Shown piece by piece: positions 34,196-46,803 of a stretch of DNA of 64,000 nucleotides. Under the pieces are notes generated by a model. The model saw only the letters and a program-made list of their open reading frames with translations, was not told where the DNA came from and searched no databases. Positions within the stretch are counted from its first letter, which is position 1, and the number at the start of each line of letters is the position of its first letter. The stretch comes from Cenococcum geophilum 1.58 (lineage: Eukaryota; Ascomycota; Dothideomycetes; Gloniales; Gloniaceae): contig KV748211.1 in the NCBI GenBank assembly GCA_001692895.1, forward strand, positions 1,612,001 through 1,676,000, written 5' to 3'. The position numbers and the translations under genes are program-made.

Positions 34196-34376
34196 TATTA
34201 GTTACATAAGGTAATATTATATAGCTACGGTTTGTAGATAGTATAATAATTGTTATTATTCTATATATCTTTATAAGGGAGGGCGAGGAGCTTAAGGCTC
34301 CTCGCCACGCCAGTGCCGTGGCGATATATAACGGCAACTTGCCGTACGTAACAGCAACTTACTAGTATTCCCAACA
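34196..34376 (-). repeat. Copia-A 5' LTR (copy D)
   Basis: This 181-bp LTR runs from TATTAGTTACATAAGG to TTCCCAACA and is followed at once by GTCTT, the partner of 21109-21113. Confidence 0.92.
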
Positions 34377-35069
34377 GTCTTTATATTTTAGAAAAAACTA
34401 ACTACTTAACTCTATATTAAGGCACTACTATCTACTATATATTACCTAGAAATAGATATATATATATATATTATTTATAAGATAACTAGATTAACTAGCT
34501 TATATTTACTAAGTTTACTATAAATAATTCCGTCTTAGAAACTATAAAGGTCTCCCCGTTTTTAGCTAACTATAGCTAGTATCTATAAATAGGTTTTAAA
34601 CCTTTTAGCAACGTTCCTTACTCCGCTTATTATACCTTATAAGTTATAAAAGCAAAAAAAATTATAGAAAAGATAGAGGAACTATAATAGTTCTTTACTA
34701 ATAAAATAATATAGGCTTAATTTATTTATAAAGCTGTAGCGAATAAGAAATAAACCCTAGTACTAGCCTATTAAATTAGTAACTTTATCTAGCTAGATAT
34801 AAGAAATCTAAATATAAAANAACCTNNTAANAAACTTAATTAGAANAACNNTAGCNCTTATAAAGTTAAGAAGATTATCTCCTCTTACTTCTACTAATTA
34901 AAGCTCCCTAATACGGTTAAAATCCACCCTATATTCTATATGTTAGTCCTCTACCCTATTACCCCTATATTAAATACCCTGCCTAAATAAATATAGGACC
35001 CTCCCCTACTAGTTAAAGTAGATAGTAAGAATAAATACTTTATTAAAAGAATTAATAACATTAAGTATA
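34377..35069 (+). pseudogene. Gypsy-3 integrase end and chromodomain start
   Basis: Frame and content continue from 21113. The integrase resumes after the GSQFV-like motif with LLNSILRHYYLLYITQKQ, which aligns with the second half of the core including the helix of the third catalytic residue. The C-terminal part carries KKIISSYFYQLKLPNTVKIHPIFYMLVL (about 34875-34960), the usual strand before the chromodomain. KNKYFIKRINNIKYI (about 35020-35069) is the chromodomain start, cut by Gypsy-2 (duplication GTATA at 35065-35069). Eight undetermined bases lie at 34820-34856. Confidence 0.8.
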
Positions 35070-35262
35070 TATTACGGAACCCTACCGTAGGGGCCTCTAT
35101 AGGAGAGCCCTGTGCTTTTATATACACCTCGCGTATAGCTTATATCAGCTACATATAGGTATATTACCTCCTTACGCCCTTAACCCTTACGATTAATCGC
35201 GTAATATCTTATAGACTCCTCGAATACATACGCTTTGTAGCTACTACCCCCGTCCCATAATA
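35070..35262 (+). repeat. Gypsy-2 5' LTR
   Basis: This 193-bp LTR runs from TATTACGGAACCC to CCCATAATA. Against the solo LTR at 17057 it is changed almost only by C to T and G to A (TGTCACGG to TATTACGG, CCGTGACA to CCATAATA). Confidence 0.92.
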
Positions 35263-35522
35263 TTACGTTACGCCTTTTTTACTACTAACGCTTAGCCTAC
35301 GACCAATTCTACGTCTTTGTAATACTGTAGGCGCTGCTAGAAGCAGCGTGTCTATAAATTACCTTACTTTATACTTTTAAGGAACCCATAATAGTAAGAT
35401 AATATCCCTTATTAGCTACTATATTAAACCTAAAGAACAATCTAATACCTATATTTAACCTACGACGCTAATTAATCCTAGGAGAATTTAATTTATTAAC
35501 CTTAGCCTTAACCTCTAATAAG

Positions 35523-37750
35523 ATGGACACTAATAATGTCTTATCTTTTATTAACTATATAACTACGGATAAGTAAATAAAAGGGCTATTACCTATTAAA
35601 ATCGAAATATAAGACGCTAAGACGTTTATAAAAATGGTAGCATAAGACCCTAATAAATACTACTGCCTTTTATAGAACTACTACCTAAAGCTTATATAAG
35701 CTGAGATGCGTACTACCTAAGATCGCGATATTATTTAAGACCTATAAGCTTATAAGGCGCTTGCCGATAATATACGTTAAGAAACTAAAGATAACCTTTA
35801 TATATCTAAACGCGACATCTAATAGTTAAAGAAGGCTAAGATTATACTAATTGCTACGGTTACTAAAAGAGAAGGCATAATTAAATACCTATAATCTTAG
35901 CTTAATAAGCATATTCGTAACAACGCTAGATACCTCTTTACTATATATAACACTACCTAAGCCTCTACGCCCCCGGTAACTTTACCTACTTAATGCTTAA
36001 TAAAGGGCTAGTGCTAAGCAGCTTTATCTAATAGGAACCCCTACTAAAGCAGTAACAATAAAAGCTATAATAATTAGACCTAAACTGCTACTATAAGGTC
36101 TAATATACGCTACCTTAATCCCCTAGTCTTTTAGGGAGACTATAAGGAATATAGCTGTTAAAAGATATAAATCCGCGAGAAACTAACTTAGAGCGCCTAC
36201 CTTTTTCCTACGGAAGATACTAAGATTAGCTATATTATTGGGTAAATAAAGGGTATACCATTTAATAGACTCTTCGCCTAATAGGAAACTAGTAGCCCCT
36301 AGAAGTAGCAGTCCTACTAAAAAGTCCTTAATAATCTTAACCTAATATACCGCGACTACAACCTACTAGCCACTAACTAAGCTAAACTACGTGCCCTAAA
36401 GATAAGCCCTACTAAATTATTTAATAAATTTTATATTAAATTCCAGGAATATACTAGAGCCCTCGCCTAAGATAATACTAAAAACTAAAAGAACCTCTTT
36501 AAAAAAGGTACTTATTGCCTTAGTTACGCAGCCACTAGCTATAACTATAACGATATTTATAATATAGTAGCAGCTCTATAGAAGATTAAATAACGACTAA
36601 ATTAGATTACTATTACTAATTCTTACCTAAAGATCTCTCTATAGAAGCCCTCTAGGCCTACTAAACCTATATATACTAAGCCACTAATACTTACTACCTT
36701 AAGTACTACTAGAACTAATATTGATTTCTCTATACTAACCTTTCTATAAAAACTCCTGGGTAGGGGGCACGAGCTACTCTAAAAACTAGGACGCTACTAT
36801 AAATGCCATTAAGAAGGCTATTATTGCGATAACTTAAACTACCTAATAGCTAGGTTTAGTAGCTGCCGCCTAATACCTAACCTAATACCCTAAACACTAA
36901 ATACGTTACTACGCGCTATTATTATATAAGACGAAAACGTAGTAATAGTGGTAGAGTTAGATACGGAAGCGGAAAACGCTAAGTCCTAGCCCTAAGTTAT
37001 AGGTTAGGATGCCCTAATAACGGAGGGATCTATATATTGGCTTGCTTAATAGATAACTCTATAAAAATTAATAGATAGAAATAGATAGTTTTACCTATAA
37101 TAGGAACTACTGCTAAAAAATAATATAAAAGCCGTTCTATAATTAATTATAAAACTATTAATAAATTTATAGATACCTAATTTATATATACTTATAACCT
37201 ACCTACCTTACCCCTTACTAAAGCCTGCGCCCTATAACTCGCTAATAGTAATTATACTATATAGAAGATTACCTATATAGTATAACTTTACCTAGGTATA
37301 AATAGGCACTAGGAAGAACTTTAGGCCTATATTACACTACTTACTAACTACCTTATTATTCTTAGAACGAACTAGCTTAAATAATATAACCCCACCATTA
37401 ACTAGAAGAAGAAAGAAGTAACCTTTAACTCTAAATACTGTAGAGAGACTTGCCTAGGGCATAGCTTAGCCGCCTCTATTTACTCCTTAGGATATTAACC
37501 TAAGGAACCCTTTATTACCCTACCTATAACTAACTACTACTATATAAGTGCCCTGGCCTTCTACCGCATAATATATAAAAAAGGCTAAACCGTTACTATA
37601 GCTTCCTAATTATAACTATATAAGCTTAATAAAGAATAGGACTACGTCCTTTATAGTAATAGGATAGATATAGTTAACCTTTTAGAAGATAACGCCCCTA
37701 TAAAACTCTATAGACTTTTACCTTTAGACTTTAAGAAGTTTATAAAGCTT
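35523..37750 (+). pseudogene. Gypsy-2 gag and protease region, broken
   Basis: An ATG at 35523 opens a gag-like translation (MDTNNVLSFINY). Helical stretches follow to about 36650. A CCHC knuckle lies at about 36790-36835, read GRYYKCHQEGYYCDNL with Cys and His partly changed to Tyr. A retropepsin-like segment around 37150-37400 (FIDTQFIYTYNLPTLPLTKA) may be the protease, with Thr-Gln after the Asp where Thr/Ser-Gly is usual. Stops are frequent and I did not establish one continuous frame. Gag proteins vary strongly, so this is called by position and by the knuckle. Confidence 0.65.
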
Positions 37751-40700
37751 AAAAAAAGAACTTACTAACGAAGAACTCCCTAAGCTTCTCCCTAAGAGGT
37801 ACTATAACTTTACTGATATATGCTTATAAAAGAGCATAGATATACTCCCCCTATATTAACCTAATAACTATACTATTAATATTAAATAAGGAAAAATACT
37901 ACCTTATAAAAGACCCTACCTAATATTAAAAGATAAACTTCTAGTTATAAAAAAGTATATTAACGAGCACCTTAATAAAGGATTTATTTGTCCTAGCATA
38001 TTACCAGCAGCCGCCCCTATTCTTCTCGCTAAGAAGCTAGAAGGAGGTATTCGATTCTATATTAACTATAGAGGACTTAACGCTATTATAATTAAAAACT
38101 AATACCTAGTACCGCTTATATATAAGACCCTAAAGCGGCTTAGTTAAGCTAAAATCTATACTAAGCTCGATATTATTGCCGCCTTTAACTATCCCTAAAT
38201 ATAGGAAGGTAATGAATAGAAAACCGCATTTGTATTGCGCTTTAGCTAATTTAAATATACTATTATGCCCTTTAGCGTATATAACGGCCTAAGCACCTTT
38301 TAAAGCTATATTAATAACGCCTTATAGGACTACNTTAATGACTTNTNCTNNGCGTACCTAGATAANATACTTATTTATANNNATAACCCCTTTAAGTATA
38401 CNNAATACNTTTAAAAGGTCCTATAGCGCCTTAGGGACGTAGGACTTTATATTAATTTAAAGAAATGTAAATTCTTAGTTATAGAAGTAAAATACCTTAA
38501 ACTAATTATTACTACTAAGGGTGTCCGTATGGACCCTAAGAAGGTATATATAATTACCAAATAGTAAGCCCCTAACTATATTAAGGATATATAAGCCTTC
38601 CTTAGTTTTGCTAACTTCTATTAAAAATTTACATATAACTTCTTAGGCGTAATAGCACTACTTATAGTAATAATATAAACGAAGGGCCTTTTTATAAAAG
38701 GAAGAAAAACGCACCTACGCTTTACCTAGACGCCTAAATACGAGAAGGCGTTCTAAGACCTTAAAAATGCCTTTACTAAAGCACCTGTCCTAGCTTACTT
38801 TATACTAGGATAATAACTCTACTTTAAAACCGACTCCTTAAACTACGTTAATGTAAGCGTTCTCTTCTAAATAGGTAATAACGGTCTTCTTTACCTAGTC
38901 GCATTTTACTTGTCTAAGCTTATACTATAAGAATATAACTATAAGATCTATAATAAAGAACTCCTTATAATTATATAAGCGTTTAAAAAATTCTAATTAG
39001 AATTCTTTTTAGTAGAGCCTAACTAGCTAACTAAAATCCTTACGGACTATTGCAACCTTAAGTACTTTATAACTATAAAGTAGCTAAACTAATACTAAGT
39101 ACGTTAAAACGAGTTCCTCTCTAGTTTTAACTTTAAAATTATATATAGACTAGGAGTATAAGGTACTAAACCTAATAGCCTAATACGCCGCTTGCAAGAC
39201 CTTCCTTAGTTTAAAAATAACCCTTATAATTAGTTCTAATAATAGACAATCCTAAACGTATAAAATTTAGCTTTAGGTATACTACCTATAATAAAGCTAA
39301 CTATACCCTAGCTTTATACTATAGAACTAGAGTTACCTCTTAAAATTAATAAGCTTATTACTACGGTATATAACGCCTCTATTAACCTATTACTATATTA
39401 ACTTATTACCATAAAGACTACTAGCGCCCGTACGCTACCTATTAACCTCTAAAGCTTAGGCTATATTAATATAGCAGCTTTAGAAGTAAAAGAGAACAGG
39501 CTTTATTATAGAGGCCGCCTATTTATCCCTAACTTAAAAAATCTATAACGGCAACTAATCTAAATGGCCTACGACCTCCGATTAAGCGGCTACCTAGGTA
39601 AAAAAGAAACCTATAAGCTTCTTAGCTAATACTACTTCTGGCTAAAAATAATAGACTTAGTTAAACGCTTTATAGGCGTCTACTACGGTTATAAGCGCGC
39701 TAAGGCCTTTAATATAAAGTACTAAGAACTACTACATCCTCTACTAGTACCTATACGACGATAGGCAGATATTGCTATAGATTTCGTAGTTAACCTACTA
39801 CCCTATAAACGACATAGCCGTACCTATAAGAACATTCTTATAATAATATGCCGACTTATAAAAGAGCGCCACTACTTCCTAACCAAAGGTGTAGCTATTA
39901 GCGACGTTACTAACACCTTTTTTCGCAAAGTTTACCGACTATATAAGTTACCTAACTTAATTATATCTAACTAAGGTATATAATTTAACTCTAATATATA
40001 GAGACGAATCTACTAACGCCTTAGTATCTTTAATAAGATATCTATATCCTTTTACTATAAAACTACTAGGTAACCGGAAAACGCTAATACTAGTATAAAA
40101 GCGTACCTATAATAGGTAGTTGCCTATAGTTAAGATAACTGGGTAGATTACCTCCTACTAGGTAAATTTATAGCAAATAACTACGTCTTAACTACTATAG
40201 GACTTACCCCGTTTTTTATAAATAAGGGTTATTACCCCTAATCTGGCATAAAGCCACTAGAACCTATTAATAAGAAACTGCTATATAAAAAACGCCTTAA
40301 GATGCTACTTACTAACTAGTATACAGACTGTATAAAAAATCTACTCAACTATTGCAAGGGAGAAATGGCCTAGGCTTAAGTAAAGCAGGCCTACTTCGCT
40401 AACTATTATAGAACGCTACCACTGGAGATGCGTATTAGCGACTAGGGATAGCTAGATATATATAATATCTCTATATAAAGGCCTATAAAGTTACTCGATT
40501 ATAAGAACCTTAGCCCCTATTTAATTAAACGAGTTATTAATAAGGGAGCTATATATAAGCTAAAACTTTTACCTACCCTAGCTACCTATAGGATATAGCC
40601 TGAATTTTACCTATAGCTACTATACCTCTATTAGCCTAACCCCTTACTAGGGTAGATATAGCCTAAACCCCTACTAGTACTAATCCGAGATAAGAATAAA

Positions 40701-40960
40701 AACGAGAACTATAAGGAGTAGACCGTTAAACAAATTATTAACTCTAAATACTTTAGTAAAGGTAGAGGATGACGGCTCTACTATAGAGCTATATATATAG
40801 GATTCGACATAAATTAGCCAGAATGGTAACTATAGGAAGACTTCAAAAATATAAAGGATCTAATTAGCGACTTTTACTACGCGAACCTATAGAAACTAGG
40901 CTTAAGTAGAGACTTTATACCTAATCCTTTATAGGAGCTCTTATAGAGTTAAACCGTTAT
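37750..40960 (+). pseudogene. Gypsy-2 reverse transcriptase, RNase H, integrase, chromodomain
   Basis: Reverse transcriptase motifs appear in order: KGFICPSILPAAAPILLAKK at about 37980-38040, a KLDIIAAFN palm motif near 38165, and a catalytic box AYLDxILIY (38352-38378). There the first Asp survives and the second codon is AAN. RNase H runs at about 38810-39150. The integrase zinc part is near 39600-39720. Its core lies at about 39760-40070 (ADIAIDFVVNLL, then LIISNQGIQFNS with Asp changed to Asn). Chromodomain-like sequence follows at about 40780-40900 (LYYRAIYIGFDIN, PEWQLQEDFKNIKDLISDFYYAN). Several N lie at 38334-38409. Confidence 0.8.
38334..38409. other. Cluster of undetermined bases
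   Basis: About a dozen N are scattered over 76 bases of the most conserved part of reverse transcriptase (around the YxDD box). The other clusters also sit in repeat copies, which fits unresolved read mixing between family members. Confidence 0.8.
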
Positions 40961-41038
40961 ATATTGCTATATAAGGGCAAATTACCGTTAAATTGCCGTT
41001 AGATTATAGTAAAGTGTAATTATATAACCGGAATATTA
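40961..41038 (+). other. Gypsy-2 3' untranslated region, left of LINE-2
   Basis: This short AT-rich strip contains ACCGTTAAATTGCCGTTAG. It ends with the left LINE-2 target duplication TATAACCGGAATATTATT (41023-41040). It continues at 46585. Confidence 0.75.
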
Positions 41039-41059
41039 TTATTCATTGCTTAACGTCTG

Positions 41060-44000
41060 ATTTAGATCCCTATTAGGCCCACGCGGACTACTCCTTATAT
41101 ACATATAGGGAGAAAACTCTATTTAAGAAAACGCCGTAATCTATCTCCCCGCCTTTTAGGACTCGCCTATAAGGCGCCTATAAGGCGCCTGCGGGTCACC
41201 TATAGTACTCTACTACCTTACTTTTTAACCTCCTTAGGAACCACTGCTGCCGTAACAAGCCTACAGACGCGCTAGTATCGTAAACTTTACTCTACCACTA
41301 TAGAGTCATTAGGGGGCGCCCGTTGCTTACCCCCCCCCCCCGCCCTTTATTACCATTTCCTTTATAACCTAGAACTGGTTTAGTATATTTTAGCTAATAA
41401 GCTACTAGGTAACCGCCTTAAGGCCTTTTTATATCGAGAGCAGTGTATTATAGTTCTCTATGCCAGCTACTAAGAGTATTACTTCTTGGTTAGTGTGTAA
41501 GGGGCATAACAGTATTACGTGTTTTGGTATCTGTCTTAGCCAGCCACATTTATATCTTAGGCTACCTACTAAAACACCTACCTAGTAGAGCCAGTCTTTT
41601 AGTCCTATTATTCCTATTTTTAAGAGTATTGCTATTATATTTTCTGCCTTTGTTAGGCCTTCTTAGAGCCCTAAAGTGTTTACCCCCTATAGCATTAACC
41701 ATGCTACGGCTTAGGTTTCTTTTACCTTAGTTAGCCTCTATACCTTTAACTCCTATATACCTCTCTAGCGTTAGTCCAGCTAGTGTTATATTGCGGTAGA
41801 TAGTTTCCTAGCATTCTTTTATGCTCTACTTTTGCTCCTTTCTCTCTCTTACTATTATCTTTACTAGCCTCTTACGCGTTTCCCTTCCTCCTCTATATAG
41901 GCCTAGGCCCTAAAGCAGCACCATTCTTCTTCTACTTTCTTTACCTGTTTCTCTAATATATCTTCCCTACTTTAGGGTTATTAGTTTATTCTCCTATAGG
42001 NCGCCCTAAGGTCNCTCTATAGTTTATTTAGGCGTGTCTTAATATACTTTATAATATTAGAGTTACGTTTATTTTACGCCCTTTATATTATAGCGGCTTT
42101 AATATATAGTTATAGGGGGGGAATATTAGCTTCCTTTTTAAGCAGTGCTATGGCCGTTTGCTTATATCCGCCTGTTATACTCTAAAGGTAGGCTATTTAG
42201 ACCTTTTGGAGTAGTTTAAGGAGCAATTTAGGGGGGCCTTTTTTAGATTCTCTAATAGCCCAAATACTGGACCTATACGTTATAGTTGGCCGGACAACTG
42301 CTATATATAGTAGGCGTAACCTCTAAAAGTATGGACCCTATATAGAATTAACGATCCTAGATAATGTAATATACTATACTTAGCCCTTATGGGCCGCTTA
42401 TGCCGCATATACGCTCTACTGGAGCTTACTATCTACCCATACTCCTAATACCCTTAGACCCTAAACTAGTTAACCCCTAAAGCCTTAGATATGAATTATA
42501 TACTAAAGATCTATAGATTAGTTACGTTTTCTTATAAAGTAGATTAGCTAGTATTTCTCTAGTGAGAATTAGACTCTATATCGTCTTGCCTATTCTATAT
42601 AGGTGTTATAAGCTTTCTCTAGTATTCTGTAATTTTCTGCGGCTATTAGCCCGTATATAATTAGGTTTATATTATTAATAAAGCTTATCCCCTAGGTCGC
42701 CCCTTTCTTAAAGGAGTTAAGTAGGTTGCTTATAAAGAAAAGGAAGAGTATAGGCGAGAGGGNTAATCNTTATGGTATTCCTNTTGTAACTNNNATAGGG
42801 GGGCTCTNGTATCCGCTAAAGACTANTAATATTTCTTTCTAACCTATAAACCCTTAAACAAATTATATAATCTATTTTAGGAAGCCTTTTACCCTAAGGA
42901 TATATAGGAGATGCTTGTGGGGTATATTATTATAGGCACCGCTAATATCTAGGCTAAGCGTTAATACTATAAAGTTCCTTCGCATCGCCTATACGGATTT
43001 AATGGTAGTAGCGAGTAGTATAAGTGCTAATAGTGTTAAGCGGTTCTTTCTTGCCCCTATTTAGCTTTATAGTAGTAGGTTATATTCCTTAGCTATATCT
43101 GCTATATAGTCCGCTATTACCTTTTTTAAGATCTTGTTAAGGGTATTTTCTAAGGCAATAGGGCGGTAGCTTCCTAGGATTAAGTAATCTACTTTACCTT
43201 CTTTCTATAAAATAACCGTTATTATAGCTCTTCTAAGTCGCGGGTAGTAGCCTATAGTAAAGCATGCCCTAGCTACGTCTATAAGCTAGGGTGCTATAAA
43301 TGGTCTATATATTTTTAAGGCCTTATTTAAAATCCTATCTGGTCCTAGTACTATATTGTTTAAAAGGCGGCTAATAGTTCTGGCCATTTCCTCTATTATT
43401 ATGTCACTGTTAACCCTTAGGTAAGTTACTAGTGTTTTACCTGTAATGTCGCTAAGGTCTACTAGAGCTGATTAGGGGAAGAACCTTTCTATAAGGATCT
43501 TTACCTTCTTATTATTATTATTAGTGGCCTATAATTCCCCTACTCTTTATAGGGGTGGTAAGTATAAGTCTTCTGCTAGGCGCCCTACCTTTTTTTTTTA
43601 ACCTATTTTACTATAGCCTAAAGGCCCTTATTATAGGGGAGGCTCGGGTTAAAAGTATACTTGTTTATAAACCGTCTCCAGTTATTCCTTACTTCTTTCT
43701 TTAGGGTATTCTTTAACTGGTTTCTTATATCTTTATATCGTCTCTTATTTTTAGGGTTATAGCTACTTATATATTTCCTTCTTACTCGTTATTAGCTGGT
43801 AATAAGAACCGCGTATTATATAGACCATGTATATCGCGTGTAGGGGCTTAGTTTTAAGACCGGGCAGTACTCTTTTAGCCTGTTTTTAATCGCTGCCTAG
43901 ATCCTTTTTAGTCTTTAGTTAATTTCCTTAGGGGTAGCTAATAAGCCTTGCTTATTTGGAATTAGGTGGATTTCTTCTAGGTCTTAGAGTTGTTATTTAA

Positions 44001-44740
44001 CTATATTAAGGAAACTGTCCGTCTTAAGCTTCCTTATTATATATCTTTTGCTACTTAGTTGCGCCTTAATATCTAAATCTAGCTGTATTTAGATGGGGAT
44101 ATAGTTTAAGGTAAGTGCCTATTCTTTTTTAGGGTTGCACCTTTTAAGTCTCTAGTATAGGCCTTTGTCCATAAATATAAAGTCAATTATACTTCTAAAG
44201 GTTCCTTATTGCTATATAGTTACTCCTAGGGGGGTGGCTAACTTAAGGCCCTAGGTGTCTATAGCTCTTAGTAGGCACTCTACCTATTAATTAGCAGCAA
44301 TATAGATACCCCCCTACTATAGGTAGTAGAGGTTTATATCTCCTAGTAGAATAGACTCTATGCCTTCGGTTTCTAGCAAACTTATTACTAATATAATATT
44401 CTCTGTTTATGGGACCCCTTTAACCTTAGGGTTATATATATTAATAATTTATACCAGTCCCCTATATATCTAGATTATTATAACTATAATATCTAGGTTA
44501 ACTGCCTGCTATAACCATAAGGATAGGCTAATAGCCTTGCTAATTATAAAGCATATATATATGGCTGCTTTTAGTTTATATAGGAGCTGGAATCTTTAGG
44601 GGCAGTATGTTAATTATATATAGGTATTATAGTACGGCTCTTATATAGTAAGGATATAGTGTTTCTCTAGGTCTAGACCGTCTAGTAAAGGCCTTACAAG
44701 ACGGTGGTTTATATTACCGCAGTTATATTATATAATAGAT
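41060..44740 (-). pseudogene. LINE-2 ORF2 (endonuclease-reverse transcriptase), broken
   Basis: Reading leftward, the endonuclease covers about 44720-44080 (GDINL-like motif near 44335). The reverse transcriptase has its catalytic box at about 42665-42690, read INNINLIIYG, again with Asn-Asn (42671-42676) where Asp-Asp belongs. The C-terminal part extends to about 41060. The copy aligns with LINE-1 ORF2 throughout and is somewhat less RIPped. The plus-strand open stretch 41524-41730 is antisense to the C-terminal region. Its counterpart at 6128-6334 exists for the same reason. Confidence 0.8.
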
Positions 44741-44799
44741 AGGTGGCGGACCCCCGGTAAGGGTCCTTCGCCTCTTCTTTATTCCTTTCTTTTTCTATT

Positions 44800-46430
44800 T
44801 CTACTTTCTCTAGGATATTTAGAACTTCTGTCTCTTATATCTATACCCTAGTTACTACTTATTTTATATAGAGCTTTCTATTCCCATATCTTATGTTCCT
44901 ACTAGCGCTTCTATATCTAAATCTGTTATTATTTCCAGTTCCTCCCCTATTCTTACTAGCTAGCTATATACCCTTTATAGGTCGGCTATAAATGTTATAT
45001 TTACCGCGTTAAATCTAATTCTTAATTATCCTAGTCTTAAGCTTGCTATAGCTGTCTATAGGGGTCTTCCTATAGGGCGTCCNCTCCCTTATGTCCCCTA
45101 TAACCCTTATATCCCTATACAGTCTAGTAATATCGCGCGGCGCCGCTTCTAGCCCGTTAAGGCTTAGGATGGCTAGCCTAGCCCCCTAGTACTAAAGGTA
45201 GGAAACGCTAAAAAGGCACCTATGTCCCCCTAGCTTATTACCTATTATTTCCATTTATATAACCTGGCGTGTAGTTGTTCCCGTAGCTATTAAGCCCTTA
45301 CCTTCTACCTCTTGTATTTAATATAGTCTTCTCTCTCTTACGCCTTATATATACTTTGGTAGCAGTTTACGCATTTTATTTAGTCTTAATTTAAGCAGTG
45401 TCTTATATTATAGGGGCCTGCATAGTAGCCGCAGCACACCTATACTGCGTATATGGATTAAGTATGTCCCTATTATACGCAGCAGTAGCATTATTTTAGG
45501 CGTAGTCTGTAGTTATAGAGCCTTGCGTTGTATATAAGGCCATTTATAATTATTCCTTTTTAGATAAGGAGTTTTTACATTCCTAGTGTATATATACTAA
45601 CGATAAGGGAGCCATGCGTTTAACTAGCGTCTCCCTAGCAAGTCTCTGGCGACCCTTATATCCTCTTATTATTCTTATTATTTACTTAGTTTGCATTTTC
45701 CTATTAAAGCTATTAGATTTGGGTAATCTTAAGGCCTAGTATAAGGCGTTCTGTATGCTTTACTATCTCCTATATAGTTGCTGTATTGTCCGCCTAGCGT
45801 CCCTTTTCTACCCTAAGGCTTATAGAAACCGCTAGGACTTTAACTAGGTAGTCTTTACAGAGCACTTTTATGCCAATATATTCTCCTAGCCTATTCCCTG
45901 CCCTTACGGCTTATTTCTTTACCTATTAGTCCTTTAGGGTAACTTTAATGTCTCCACTCCTAAGGTATCGGACTATAACTACGTTGTAGACCTCTTTATA
46001 AATCTTTATAAGGACTTCTATTTCTAATTATCCCCTAAGCCCCTCTACTTTTTCTATATTTAGTTATATTATAATTATATACCCGGTTATTGTCTTAAAG
46101 GGGGTAGGTTCCCTATAGTATAGAAGCGCAGCTATAGCGGCCTAGGTGTAGTTCACCGGTAAGGGGAAGTTTTATTTATTTTTAATTTTGCTTAGCCGTT
46201 AGAGAATTTAATTAAGGGTTTACTAGAGGGGCGCCTAAGGTTCGCTAGACTAGCGGAGCCATTCTACTAGCTATATTAGTTCGTTATAGCTAATAGTTAC
46301 TTCCCTATAATTCTAGATACTAGACGCGTCTAGTAGGCTTTATATTTTATTAGATGCCTTCTTAATAGAGGTATTTCCGCTTTATGGTATGGTATTCGCC
46401 CGTCTTTATTATAGAGGGCCGTTGTTAGGC
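44800..46430 (-). pseudogene. LINE-2 ORF1 (zinc-knuckle protein), broken
   Basis: This is homologous to 1440-3060. The cysteine-rich knuckle region lies at about 45390-45500 on the minus strand. It retains CxxC pairs around a G-(Y/H) segment. The untranslated 5' region occupies about 46430-46584 and is CpG-rich, with the TTAGGCATAAATCTAGCGG stretch matching LINE-1. The ends of the frame are not certain. Confidence 0.6.
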
Positions 46431-46602
46431 ATAAATCTAGCGGTTACGCGCGAGTGCGAGCCACCGTTAGTTAATATGTGCCTCCCCTACGATGCATATA
46501 TCTTAGGGGGATTCTCTAGGTGTTTTTCAGGGTTCTTTTTGGTTGGTTTTGGTCTTTTTAGGCCGGGTGCAGTAAGAGCTCCTCTATAACTGGAATATTA
46601 TT

Positions 46603-46803
46603 AAGATATCTAGGAACTTTAACTAGCGGTTAAAGTTATCTAATTAGTTGGATTCTTAGATGCCAAGCCCTATTACATAATATTATTTTAAGCCTTTAGT
46701 AATACCCCCCTTTTTCTTCTTTTCTATACCTTAAGTGTCTCCTTTATATATATATAATAACCATAGCGTTACCGGAGCTCCGCCTCTATAAGAGGGGGGG
46801 TAA
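46603..46803 (+). other. Gypsy-2 3' untranslated region, right of LINE-2
   Basis: This holds palindromic module I, a pyrimidine-rich CCCCCCTTTTTCTTCTTTTC tract, a CGGAGCTCCG palindrome near 46774 and the polypurine tract AGAGGGGGGG before the LTR. Module II is absent. Confidence 0.75.
46615..46637 (+). repeat. Palindromic module I (Gypsy-2)
   Basis: The arms AACTTTAACTA and CGGTTAAAGTT surround a G, with the TTAAGATATCTAGG and ATCTAATTAGTTGGATTC flanks of Copia-A. It starts 12 bp after the LINE-2 target duplication. Confidence 0.85.

Larger units (their letters stand above)
21114..34376 (-). mobile_element. Copia-A copy D, complete element with two nested insertions
   Basis: This minus-strand Ty1/copia element has LTRs at 21114-21297 (3') and 34196-34376 (5') and the perfect 5-bp duplication GTCTT on both sides. 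It contains a truncated LINE (22280-23427) and a plus-strand Copia-A element (25822-31827). The remaining length is about 6.1 kb. Its order is the same as copy B: leader, gag, protease, integrase, reverse transcriptase, RNase H. It is heavily RIPped. Confidence 0.92.
41039..46584 (-). mobile_element. LINE-2, full-length Tad1-like non-LTR retrotransposon
   Basis: This is the minus-strand counterpart of LINE-1, with the same 5' end (GAGGAGCTCTTACTGCACCC read at the right edge) and the same AGCAATGAATAA tail at the left edge. It is about 5546 bp long. The duplication TATAAC(C/T)GGAATATTATT (41023-41040 and 46585-46602) is 16-18 bp depending on how the tail is counted, with one C/T difference. 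It sits in the 3' untranslated region of Gypsy-2. Scattered N occur at 42001-42014, 42763-42830 and 45083. Both coding regions are broken. Confidence 0.92.

Noticed and set aside
46389..46589. 66-codon open stretch ending at the LINE-2 edge
   Set aside because: It is antisense to the LINE 5' untranslated region and stops at the insertion boundary.
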